From contig CAUYUJ010012714.1 in NCBI GenBank assembly GCA_963575745.1, forward strand, positions 281,758 through 345,757: a stretch of DNA of 64,000 nucleotides, in the 5' to 3' direction. Shown piece after piece: positions 8,801 through 15,492 of the stretch. The notes beneath the pieces are model-generated. The model saw nothing but the letters and a program-made list of their open reading frames with translations, was not told where the DNA came from and did no database searches. Position 1 is the first letter of the stretch. Each line of letters opens with the position of its first letter. The DNA is from Prorocentrum cordatum (Eukaryota > Sar > Dinophyceae > Prorocentrales > Prorocentraceae). The translations under genes and the position numbers were made by a program.

Positions 8801-10455
8801 GGGGCTGCTTGCCTCCATTCACGTGGGAGCCGTGCTTGGGGGGGAGGGTCGCCCCTAAGGCGTGGATGCGAACGAGACCTCCTGGCCTGTTCGTCAGATG
8901 ACGCTGCCGACGTAGCCTGGGCAGGAGCCAGCGGGGGTTCCTGCGGGCCCGCAGGCAGCGCATCTTGGGCAGGCAGGCCTCCCTGCTGACTGGAGTCTGG
9001 CACAATTGGCTCTTGTGCGGGTGGTGGTGCGTCAGGACTGTCTGGGTCAAAGTCCACCTCCTCGTCTTCGCCATTGGCTTCCATCATGAGGATGGCGGTC
9101 TCGTCCTCGCACATTTCACATCCATCATCTTCTTCAACTTTTAACATAGGGTTGCCAATGACGATGGTCATTGGCCCAGCCGGGACGGGCAGGTTTCCCT
9201 GCTGTACAGGCGTCTGAGCATCGCTTGGCTGTCCCGGAGTCGGCGGCACGGTAGTCGGCTCAGGCTCGTTACCGAGCACAGCGTGCTCCTCAAGCTGATC
9301 ATAGTCATATGAGGGCTGCCCGAGAACATTTCGCATGGCCGCGCGGTTGGGCTGTAGCCCCACCGCCTGGAGACCCCATCCCGGCGGAGGAAGCGCCTGT
9401 CCACGCATGGTGATAGCCCTTTCAAGGGCTTGGCGCCATCGCCCTCTTGAGTACCATGCATGTCGCTGCACGTCCTCAGGGTGCGCGCTGTCGATGAGAG
9501 TGAGGGCCGCCAACAATAACTCAGAGTCGTCACAGGCATCGGTGTCTTGTAGCATCATTTGGCCACTCTCGACACTCTCTTGACTCTCGGGATATGCTAC
9601 GACCAGTACAGCGTGCATCTGCATGAGAGTCTGCAGTATCGTGTACGGTCCGTACTCGCCTGGCGCGAGCGCGCCAGGTGGTACGCGAGGATTTTCTGGC
9701 GCGCCCGCGGTGAATGCTTGAGCCTCTAATACCATCAGATCACCGTAATTTGGCGGATGCACTGGAGTGGGCCTGTTTCCAGGCATGAGGTCGGGTCGAC
9801 GTCGAAGGTTGTGGTCAACCTCCGAAGGCGAGGCCTCGACAGTGACTTCCTCGTCGCTGCTCTCGTCGGCCATGATTTTGCCTGGGTTACCGAACATCCA
9901 GTCGAAGGAAGAAAAGGGCTGGTTTCCCAGCGTTCCGCTCTCCACAGGCGTAAGTTCGTTATTTCCGATGACGAACCTGCGGAGGTACTCGAGGTAGTGC
10001 GCGTAGAGCCCATGGCCGCGCGCCTCGACCTCATCCAAACTGTCCACGTTGCTGACCCAAGTGAAAAATATCTGTTCCGCAGCCTCGAAGTCTTGGAGGC
10101 TCAGATATTCAATAGAAGGTTCACTTGAGCCTAAATGGACTTCGGTCGATCGACCCTTTCCATTTCCCTTCGCTGGACAATCCTTTACAAGGTGATCGGC
10201 ACTACCACATTCATGGCACTTCAAGACCTGGCCGTCTCTACCTCGCGGGTTTCCCCGCCTGCCCTTACCTTTGCCGGAGGTTTCCCTACGGCCTTTTCCA
10301 CTGCCTTTTCCCCCGAAAGATATCTCATCAAACTGATCATCTGAAAACCTCTGGAGGAAAGCCGTGACGCCGCGTCCGTTCAACCATCGGCGACCCAGTT
10401 TGCCTTTACCTTTTCCTTTGGAGCTCCTCCGTATCCTCCTCCTAACACGACGCAC
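5833..10455 (-). CDS. Copia polyprotein segment: CCHC knuckle and Tpt1/KptA-like RNA 2'-phosphotransferase domain
   Basis: This is the longest intact frame (1540 codons); the GTG at 10455 is only the first permissive codon and the frame is open a little further upstream. A very basic N-terminus (RRVRRRIRR, KGKGKGK) leads to a retroviral zinc knuckle at residues about 79-92, CHECGSADHLVKDC. Long disordered proline/glutamine linkers follow. Residues about 995-1248 match the Tpt1/KptA family: LSKCLSKICRHTP, DGWINLHEL, IRASPGHWW, MHGTRW, GRSHIHF, VDWHQAMKDGIEF and SDNGALL. The Arg, His, Arg, Arg set expected for that family is present. Tpt1 removes a 2'-phosphate from RNA with NAD+. Most linkers carry GNRA hairpins coding x-G-N-x-P. 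The frame ends at TAA 5833-5835 and the next segment continues in phase. Confidence 0.8.
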   Translation of the reverse strand: MRRVRRRIRRSSKGKGKGKLGRRWLNGRGVTAFLQRFSDDQFDEISFGGKGSGKGRRETSGKGKGRRGNPRGRDGQVLKCHECGSADHLVKDCPAKGNGKGRSTEVHLGSSEPSIEYLSLQDFEAAEQIFFTWVSNVDSLDEVEARGHGLYAHYLEYLRRFVIGNNELTPVESGTLGNQPFSSFDWMFGNPGKIMADESSDEEVTVEASPSEVDHNLRRRPDLMPGNRPTPVHPPNYGDLMVLEAQAFTAGAPENPRVPPGALAPGEYGPYTILQTLMQMHAVLVVAYPESQESVESGQMMLQDTDACDDSELLLAALTLIDSAHPEDVQRHAWYSRGRWRQALERAITMRGQALPPPGWGLQAVGLQPNRAAMRNVLGQPSYDYDQLEEHAVLGNEPEPTTVPPTPGQPSDAQTPVQQGNLPVPAGPMTIVIGNPMLKVEEDDGCEMCEDETAILMMEANGEDEEVDFDPDSPDAPPPAQEPIVPDSSQQGGLPAQDALPAGPQEPPLAPAQATSAASSDEQARRSRSHPRLRGDPPPQARLPREWRQAAPSEHASRRGGQLLAYNDPRRQTGEHSAFRQGNHAYRGAQGRSIRGGYQLATNIRRADKEVVRRQLRAIIEERRRYRPNAICGPCSQDFQEHRPGCPVGLNDALRPNRGRTPAKEGHPPLVPMTQEEIDEVNRRLGTTAHRSSTAWEVQPPRGLVPMTQEEKDALNRLPGMRGNPPGVPSQAQQCEMTGDDEHEAQRAAAETERKRVADERAREATRRMLLESQGGAKKPPLKPKAKSETRLPRTPSGERQRVSTRSEELGLDAQMGRPLSEAPKSPTRATPAQRPDPRQQPQDSLEIRRRRPSRSGSIAGKAKAFERTGFTLTPASPVAARSKAPEEGALPRGTWVPSIKGSASRETLRGNPPGAAAAASSSSGAAASAATEAPLRGNPPEDKLRHPGDTSFTSGSQALINDRRALRNLPPIRSVDEAFMESCRPKNMIPSSNHKLKQLSKCLSKICRHTPDRPPNPAWSLKTFDDHDGWINLHELVHEFHWHDGRTRQDGYNPRMDDAKITSETFYKRTVDQMAAIMMAIVHVREDDGEEKQRLQFKVLMRDSGTADLFIRASPGHWWTLKAPWSLYKYIVLHDNPAGRPAPYPEVAMHGTRWAAFEGIMWHGLSCRKEHNTKKKGTGRSHIHFVPTLRRRDVQSGWDPDSEIVIFVDWHQAMKDGIEFCWSDNGALLSEGKDGIIEPYYIIYVEELYTGKQWRNPDYLGCRRARCSTAIMTAPSRWKTVGSASIMHRWSLGRDDNEPHTVYGQREVGEHYSPTMLGNQPEIHQILMINESEAGSAAPSRAPSQGPSAISWQVLSTSDLDQIAAALNPEQVEQLADRLYQQDPWAAGQGAMSAMVTRNRQAAQGNLPVNGLRNDMPKPQGDPQTFGRIFGEPARFEQMPGSPSHSMHTPRGMTPVATPPAQSPFGTPGRSATNGTLMERIAAARAEHGTALLSMMPPGAPTSLQGNLPGTPAHHRPLAGQNTATGVPDDYRARVAAAV
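6705..7475 (-). other. Tpt1/KptA-like domain within copia polyprotein
   Basis: This is the part of the 5833-10455 frame that matches RNA 2'-phosphotransferase. Order and spacing follow the family: SKxLSxxxRHxP at the start, DGW, an inserted stretch, IRASPGH, HGT, SHIHF, a helix ending in GIEF, NGALL and a final PYYI. An insertion of about 60 residues after DGWINLHEL makes it longer than bacterial KptA. One perfect GNRA-type hairpin (7028-7041) lies inside it, and there it is read in a different phase (AGRPA). Confidence 0.75.
9659..9678. repeat. Perfect 8-bp hairpin with 4-nt loop
   Basis: CCTGGCGC and GCGCCAGG flank the loop GAGC (plus strand). It lies in the copia coding frame (PPGALAPGEYG). 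It differs from the GNRA family in stem length and loop. A similar shorter hairpin, AGGGCG-CGAG-CGCCCT, lies at 711-726. Confidence 0.6.
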
Positions 10456-10626
10456 TGGTTTTCGTGTGAACCTCCTCCTCCTACGCTTTGCCTGTTGTAA
10501 TAATCAGAACAGATGCTCGGCACGCTGATTCTCACCTTCCATTTGCATGATATCTGCAGTCTAGTGGTTCGATGCCGTCTGATGATGTCGTGTCAGTGTC
10601 GGTGCCGGAGTCGAAATCGTCGTCAC

Positions 10627-10866
10627 CTAAGTAGGTGGACACACCGTGTTTAGGGGATTCGCTTCACCCCATAGGGAGCGGAGAGGTTGAGGTTCTCTAG
10701 AAGGAGGGCTGGTTGCCCGGCTTGGCTGTGATCGACCCCCTGCTGGTAGGGCAGTGGATTCTCCAGGGTCGTCGGCCCATATGTTTGAGGGCCCGTTGTC
10801 AGGCTGAGCTTCAGTGGTTAAGGTAGTATAGAAATTTCCACTGCCAGCTCCCCTTCCCCTTTCCAA
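10627..10866 (-). CDS. Gag C-terminal fragment, frame-shifted
   Basis: After the TAA at 10988-10990 the gag frame remains readable (MPRTLKQYDELCARM, then SIGHLSERSPGNIGSVFGKGKG), then switches near 10850 into this frame (GNFYTTLTTEAQPDNGPSNIWADDPGESTALP). This second frame is the same as the main 5833-10455 frame and is separated from it by TAG at 10627-10629 and further stops. The content is polar and low in complexity, as expected for a gag-pol linker. A hairpin with one wobble pair lies at 10708-10721. A short intron between about 10520 and 10470 is possible, since a GTGAG donor and an ACAACAG acceptor occur there, but I could not make a frame-keeping splice with confidence. Confidence 0.4.
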   Translation of the reverse strand: MERGRGAGSGNFYTTLTTEAQPDNGPSNIWADDPGESTALPAGGRSQPSRATSPPSREPQPLRSLWGEANPLNTVCPPT

Positions 10867-10987
10867 ACACTGATCCTATGTTGCCAGGAGACCGTTCTGA
10901 CAAATGGCCGATCGAACGCATCCTCGCACACAGTTCGTCATACTGCTTCAGTGTTCGGGGCATTTGGTGGTTGAGTGGCTGTAAGAG

Positions 10988-12400
10988 TTACATGGCTCGC
11001 TGGATGCCAACGCCTAGGGCGCGGAACAGGATAGTCGTGGGCAGTTGGAAGTTGGGAAGGTCAAAACCCACCGACTGTGCCTGAAGACGGGCCATCCCGA
11101 ACCCAGTAAGGGTTATGTCGATTCGTTCTCCGTGAGGCACATGAAAGTCGATGAGCTGAGTGCCTGAAGTGAGCTGGCGCTCATCTTCCAGGCTTTCGAA
11201 CTCCATGCTTAAGAAGAACATAATGCAAGTTACTGGGTCGGTGTGGGCACCATCGATGTCCGCACCATAGTTTATGATGTCAGGTGGTACCCTCATGGCG
11301 AGTGTCCTCGCTAGGCCGCCCAGGCCACGTTGTATGGCGGCTGCTTGGGCTTGTGGCGTCATGCGTCCACTCGTGACGTTCAGCCACGCGTTGACCTCGT
11401 AAACGTACTCGTCAAAGGGTACGTTGCCTTGAGGGTCCCAGTATGGGCCATGTGTTTGCCCATCTGTGCTATTGTCTCCTCGGCGCATGTGTCCGATTGC
11501 CGCCCCCAGCGCAAACCATATGATGGCGAAAATAACCCACCCTAGGCTGTGAAGATATGGGTGGTTATCAGGCGCGTTGCCGCGCTGGGGTAGGGCTGGT
11601 AGCGCCTTGTCAAGTCTACGAGGCGCTTTATCTTGCGGGTCTCCCCGCCTACGCTTCAAGTGCTGCGCTTTGGGCTCGTTGCCGAGCGGTTGGTAGTAGC
11701 GTAGGCATGAGGCGTATATGGTACCAATGTTGTTGTCTAGACGTCGTACCTCTCGTGTTGCTTCTTGCTCTTGTGTTGATCCTCGTAAGTGTAAGTGGAG
11801 TGGTGGCGCAGGGTAGAGGTTGGTCACGAAGATCGTGCCGGGTAGCGTGAGGATAATAAGAGCAAGAGCTGACCACACGAGAGTGCGGCCAGCTCCGCTA
11901 CCAAGTCTGAAATAACTCTGGCAGGTCATATAGCATCCAATTCCATGTCGAAGGAATACGATATGGGGAGTGGATGGATCGGATAGGGTAAGATCGATGT
12001 AGTGATCTTTCCAGCACATAGCGAACACTAAGGTAAGTGTCCGGGCAAATAGGGCGCGCGTGCCTTGAGCCAAAGCAGCGGCGCGCAGGCTATACTCCCG
12101 ATCCTCTATAACATCTCCCAAAGAGCTACCCTTAAAGTCAAGAGAACCCCAAGACGGCCCAAGACGGCCCAAAAAGCCCGGTCCCGAGGCGTCCCGAGGA
12201 AGCCCCAAGAGGCCCCCAAGAGGCCCCTCAGAAGCCCCAAGAGGCCCAAAGAGGCGCCCAAGAGGCTCCCAAGAGGCTAACAAGATACCCCCAAATTGCC
12301 CCCAAGAGGTCTCCGATAGCGCTCCGAAGGGACCCCACGAAGCATCCTGAGAACTCTGACCCACAGCCCAGGCATGGTGACGGGATGGGGCACAGGCCAT
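10988..12400 (-). CDS. Copia gag-like segment with two hydrophobic stretches
   Basis: The conserved part is near the C-terminus, residues about 327-372: YVYEVNAWLNVTSGRMTPQ, then AAIQRGLGGLARTLAMRVPPDI. This resembles the capsid-like region of dinoflagellate copia gag. Two hydrophobic stretches at residues about 172-195 (SALALIILTLPGTIF) and 283-303 (WVIFAIIWFALGAAIGHM) look like membrane segments, which is odd for gag. Three perfect GNRA hairpins (11572, 11635, 11674) code RGNAP, RGDP and LGNEP. The first ~110 residues are a translated GCC/CTTGG-type repeat and are probably not protein; the true start is unknown, possibly after an SL-like 11-mer at 12064-12074. TAA at 10988-10990 interrupts it. 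Confidence 0.6.
   Translation of the reverse strand: MACAPSRHHAWAVGQSSQDASWGPFGALSETSWGQFGGILLASWEPLGRLFGPLGASEGPLGGLLGLPRDASGPGFLGRLGPSWGSLDFKGSSLGDVIEDREYSLRAAALAQGTRALFARTLTLVFAMCWKDHYIDLTLSDPSTPHIVFLRHGIGCYMTCQSYFRLGSGAGRTLVWSALALIILTLPGTIFVTNLYPAPPLHLHLRGSTQEQEATREVRRLDNNIGTIYASCLRYYQPLGNEPKAQHLKRRRGDPQDKAPRRLDKALPALPQRGNAPDNHPYLHSLGWVIFAIIWFALGAAIGHMRRGDNSTDGQTHGPYWDPQGNVPFDEYVYEVNAWLNVTSGRMTPQAQAAAIQRGLGGLARTLAMRVPPDIINYGADIDGAHTDPVTCIMFFLSMEFESLEDERQLTSGTQLIDFHVPHGERIDITLTGFGMARLQAQSVGFDLPNFQLPTTILFRALGVGIQRAM
12090..12330. repeat. Degenerate CCAAGAGGCCC repeat
   Basis: Short units such as CCAAGAGGCCC and CCCAAGACGGCCC recur every 9-13 bases. The same family appears at about 15690-15900, 28040-28160, 40350-40470, 47330-47560 and 56030-57090, in both orientations. 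It keeps reading frames open and creates false proteins rich in G, L, P and S. Confidence 0.7.
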
Positions 12401-12744
12401 TCAAACACACATCATAATACAATGAACATGGCAACGCAACCAGCATACCATAACATACATGACGCACTACTGCTACCACTCCTGCTACGATCATTGCATA
12501 ACACCATCGGCTATAACATACTTGTTTAGGCGTGTCATACCGGGATCACATCATGCCATGCAGGCGTGTAGCATAATGAACGTAGTCTAGCGTAATAGGC
12601 ATGGCAGAACAGAGCAGACCATACGATTGCACCATGCCGTACACAGTCATTACACGGCAGAGCTCGTTAGAACAATATCAACTTTAACAGAGTCAACCAC
12701 CACTGAAAATGGTCATCATACCGTACTCGACCGGGTCTGGATAC

Positions 12745-14100
12745 AATCAACCGCGACGTGCGCTTCGATGTAGGGCTGACCACAGAAACAGACAGGCGCA
12801 GCAACGACTGATACGACGACATATATGACGTGACACGCCACGGCCTCACGCTGGTCCTAGAGAATACAGCATAACATAATAAAGTAGACCATGCTAGAAC
12901 ATGGTCGAATATACCATACTTTGGCTTTGTTACATACAGCAGCGACCGATTCATCGCCCCCTGTCAAATGCAGCAGCCACGCCGACGTAATGCTGGCCAC
13001 AGGACTCAAGTAGTGGCAATAACGATCGGTTAGAGGAGATGTCAAACGTGACAGGCGCCACGGCGTGACGCCGACAATTCGAGACCAAACCAGAACATCC
13101 CATACGTGCATAGAACAGAACATAACATAACATACCATAACATTACAGTGTATCATACAACAGAGACCGAGCACTGCCGTCGAGTCATACGCGACATGCG
13201 CGACGAGCCCATGCTGGCAACAGAAACAAGCAAATAACAACACAACGAACGATAAGACTTTATATCATTCGTGACAGGCGTCACGACGTCGCGCTGGCCC
13301 GTCCAGAACATAACATAACATAGCGTGGTGCTACTTGCTACAATGGGGAAGATCCCAAGCGAACGCAATCTAGCACAACCTTTTAAAGCAGCCACCGATC
13401 CACGGCGTCTCATCAAACGAACATTGTAACATAATCGACCGTACCAAAACATACGCAGGCGCGACGTGCGCACCGAGGTCAGGCTGGCCACGGGAACAAA
13501 CAAGCGCAACAACAATCAACGATTGGACAACGCATCTCACGGCGTCAAGCCAACTCGTCGAGAACAAAAAAGAACATCTTACAATACGCTGGAATCGAAC
13601 ATGATTGGATATAACAGAGTTGCTATGGCTGAAAGCAAAATGCAGCAATGACATATTCATTGCGCCGTGACAGACACAACATTCACGCCGACCTAAGGCT
13701 GGCAACATGAGAAACACTTGCGCAGCAACGACCGAATAGACGTCACGCCGCCCGGACGAAGAACATAACATAACAATAACATATGTGCATACGGTAGGTT
13801 CGTGTCGTGCCAACGCTGGCGTTGGTTTCGTACACCGTGCTGGATCGTTCAACCTTGAACGATGGGCCATTTCCAAAACGCTGGATCGTTCAACATCGAC
13901 CGATTCTGGGTCGCCGGCGGCGTTCAATATTGAATGCCAATGGCGGGGTCGCCGCCGGTCGACACGACACGAAATTACCATAGAGCAGGACAGAGCCGAA
14001 CACAACGTGACATAGTAGAACGCAGCAGCGGCGAAGCAACGGCGTCTAATCAAAAGCGACGTGCGCGCCGACCTCAGGCTGGCCACATTGACGGGCAGTA
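12745..14100. repeat. Degenerate tandem array, unit about 215-220 bp
   Basis: A core like CGACGTGCGC, then AGGCTGGCCAC, then ACAAACAGCGCAACAACGA and CACGGCGTCACGC, recurs with the CTGGCCAC element ending near 12783, 13000, 13220, 13491, 13705 and 14086. Intervals are about 217, 220, 271, 214 and 381. Most units end in CATAACATAACATA. Minus-strand open frames through it repeat the same peptide motifs and are not convincing genes. From 12400 to 12745 only related ACATAAC-rich sequence is seen. Confidence 0.65.
13844..13863. repeat. Perfect 9-bp hairpin ATCGTTCAA-CC-TTGAACGAT
   Basis: The palindrome sits in the tandem array. The half-site CTGGATCGTTCAAC recurs at about 13880, and a near-palindrome GGCGTTCAATATTGAATGCC lies at about 13918-13937, so three related sites cluster within 100 bases. 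Confidence 0.6.
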
Positions 14101-14388
14101 CCAGACTCGGGAACCAACGCCGAAAGTTTCGGTGGGCACCGCTCGAAACACAATCATGTCCGCACCCATTTCGTGCGTCTGGGAGGGGGGAGGAGGGAGG
14201 AGGGGAGAACCTCTGCCTCTTCTCGGTCAGCAGGCCCGAGAAGAGGAGCCGCTCCTGCCGCTCGCACGCGCGCCGCCCGATCGCCGCGAGCAGGGTGAGC
14301 GCGAACAGCGTGATGCTGTTGAGGGCCCTCGCCGCTGGGACGGTGCTGCCGATGATGTAGGCGGGGACCTGAGCTGGCGGCGCGCCGA

Positions 14389-14528
14389 GGGGGGTAGGGA
14401 GAGGGGGAACGCTTCTTGGAAGGAGGCTGCTTCTCAGAAGGCGTCGGCCATACATCTATAGATGCGGCCCGCGCCTTCTAGGAAGCAACCTCCTTCTAGG
14501 AGCCTTCCCCCTTCCCCCTACCCACCTC
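14389..14528. mobile_element. Fold-back element with ~70-bp imperfect inverted arms
   Basis: The arms meet at CATCTATAGATG (14453-14464). Moving outward, GGCGTCGGCC pairs with GGCCCGCGCC, CTTCTCAGAAG with CTTCTAGGAAG, AGGAGGCT with AACCTCCT, and GGGGTAGGGAGAGGGGG with CCCCCTTCCCCCTACCC. The structure is typical of a fold-back or MITE-like element. No target duplication was identified. Confidence 0.65.
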
Positions 14529-14715
14529 TGCGCGAGGCAGTCTGAGCATCGTTTAACCGATCCCTATCCCCGCTGGTGTGGCCTTGGCCCCGCTGGTCAA
14601 CTTGCCCCACTCTGTGGGGGTGCTGTTCCCTTCGGGTCTCGTGGGGCCTGTTCCCCATCTGGGAGGGTGAGCTGGTGGGTCAGAGTTACCATGATCCAGT
14701 TGGGATGGGGAGAGG

Positions 14716-15492
14716 TTAGACGATGGTGAGGACCACGTACACCAGGACGGCCGCTACCTCCAGAGGGAGCAGGGCCACCCAACGGATGGGTGCCAGGTGC
14801 GCTACGGTGACGCAGAGATCTATCATGAGCAAGTTGTGGGTGTCCAGGGTTGCCATGACCTCGGCGGAGAAGCCGAACACCGCTCTGGTGTTGTCATGGC
14901 CAGCAATCCTGGCCATGTAGTGAGAAGTGGTCAACGCGACAAAAGACATCAGAAACGTGACCGATACCACAATGGTGATTTCCAGTGCCCCCGGCCCGAT
15001 GCGGCCACGAAGCGCGAGGGATTTCCCCACAAACAGCACAAATACATAGACGAATACAACTACGGAGTTCAGAATCAACTTGAGTTTCATCAGATCGCGA
15101 CCATCGTCCGTTGGGAGATCTGCAGCAAAATGGCTAGAGCTTGGACCCATACCGGATCTCAGAAGATTTGCGAGCATTATGAGGTAAATGAACAAGGTCA
15201 CAATTGCGTAGTTTGATGCGGAACGAGATAGGCGCGCCTTGCGAAAAACTGCGAAGCCGTGTTCCTGCTGAGGGTTGCTGAATCTCAAAGTAAAGGTCGC
15301 AACCCCATCGAGGTGGTTGTGATCCTCGGGAATGCCCCAGACATGGCAATTTATGCTGTCTATAAAGCTGCGGAGGTGGCGCCGCCACCTCAAAGGACAC
15401 GGGCACCAACACATGCGTTGAGCCAGCGTTGCCGAGCAGAAACTCGTTGCCGGCCGTGGACCTGAACGCCGCATTGACCCCATTGAGCCCAA
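14716..15492 (-). CDS. Probable multi-pass membrane protein exon(s)
   Basis: The C-terminal 180 residues contain four hydrophobic segments: AIVTLFIYLIMLANLL, LNSVVVFVYVFVLFVG, ITIVVSVTFLMSFVALT and a final AVLVYVVLTIV before the stop at 14716. Between them are polar loops such as HFAADLPTDDGRD. The first ~70 residues look unlike protein, and a probable splice acceptor lies near 15272 (AACCCTCAG before CAGGAACACGGC), so the real exon is likely 14716 to about 15270, with earlier exons not found. The start EHGFAVFRKARLSRSASNY followed by a membrane segment resembles the N-terminal membrane part of dinoflagellate cyclase-like or channel proteins, but I cannot assign it. It is the best host-gene candidate in the left third of the window. 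Confidence 0.45.
   Translation of the reverse strand: MGSMGSMRRSGPRPATSFCSATLAQRMCWCPCPLRWRRHLRSFIDSINCHVWGIPEDHNHLDGVATFTLRFSNPQQEHGFAVFRKARLSRSASNYAIVTLFIYLIMLANLLRSGMGPSSSHFAADLPTDDGRDLMKLKLILNSVVVFVYVFVLFVGKSLALRGRIGPGALEITIVVSVTFLMSFVALTTSHYMARIAGHDNTRAVFGFSAEVMATLDTHNLLMIDLCVTVAHLAPIRWVALLPLEVAAVLVYVVLTIV

Larger units (their letters stand above)
2217..11687 (-). repeat. Family of 25 perfect GNRA-tetraloop hairpins, consensus GCNNG-GNRA-CNNGC
   Basis: On the coding (minus) strand each copy is 14 nt: a 5-bp stem that starts GC and a four-base GNRA loop. Perfect copies: 2217-2230, 2475-2488, 3534-3547, 3623-3636, 4158-4171, 4191-4204, 4725-4738, 4806-4819, 5316-5329, 5726-5739, 5928-5941, 6231-6244, 6492-6505, 7028-7041, 7635-7648, 7716-7729, 8280-8293, 9189-9202, 9264-9277, 9771-9784, 9918-9931, 10255-10268, 11572-11585, 11635-11648, 11674-11687. 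Stems include GCGGG, GCAGG, GCTCG, GCACG, GCGAG, GCTGG, GCCGG, GCCTG and GCGCG, always with the exact complement. Loops are GAAA, GCAA, GAGA, GGAA and GTAA. Near-copies lie at 3091-3104, 6183-6196, 8973-8986 and 10708-10721. Most are read as x-G-N-x-P. Confidence 0.93.
1..12400 (-). mobile_element. Ty1/copia-type LTR retrotransposon, truncated by left window edge
   Basis: The minus strand carries successive fragments of one retroelement polyprotein. In 5' to 3' order they are gag-like, CCHC knuckle, KptA-like domain, RING-H2, retropepsin, DSGAT motif, a conserved GDWYVRTPGK domain, a methyltransferase-like motif, CxxC zinc modules and integrase. The segments 10455-5833, 5832-3178, 3174-2503 and 2499-1762 share one reading frame and are separated only by TAA (5833-5835), TGA (3175-3177) and TGA (2500-2502). 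Frame changes occur near 10850, near 1850 and near 1545, and a further TGA lies at 362-364. Protease before integrase fits copia order; reverse transcriptase and RNase H would lie beyond position 1. No LTR was identified. The 5' boundary is uncertain: 12400 is only the top of an open frame, and 12075-12330 looks like unrelated repeat. The breaks suggest a decayed or unusually expressed copy. Confidence 0.85.

Noticed and set aside
10124-10145. SL-like sequence on the minus strand (two mismatches and one inserted base)
   Set aside because: It lies inside a well-supported coding stretch just after the zinc knuckle, with no junction, TSD or A-tail; a chance match is plausible over the many positions examined.
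13370-14455. 361-codon minus-strand open frame
   Set aside because: It crosses tandem units and a fold-back arm and has no motif.
15120-15145. TAGCCATTTTG match to part of the spliced leader
   Set aside because: It is inside the membrane-protein frame, is followed by only a gapped match, and has no flanking insertion signs.
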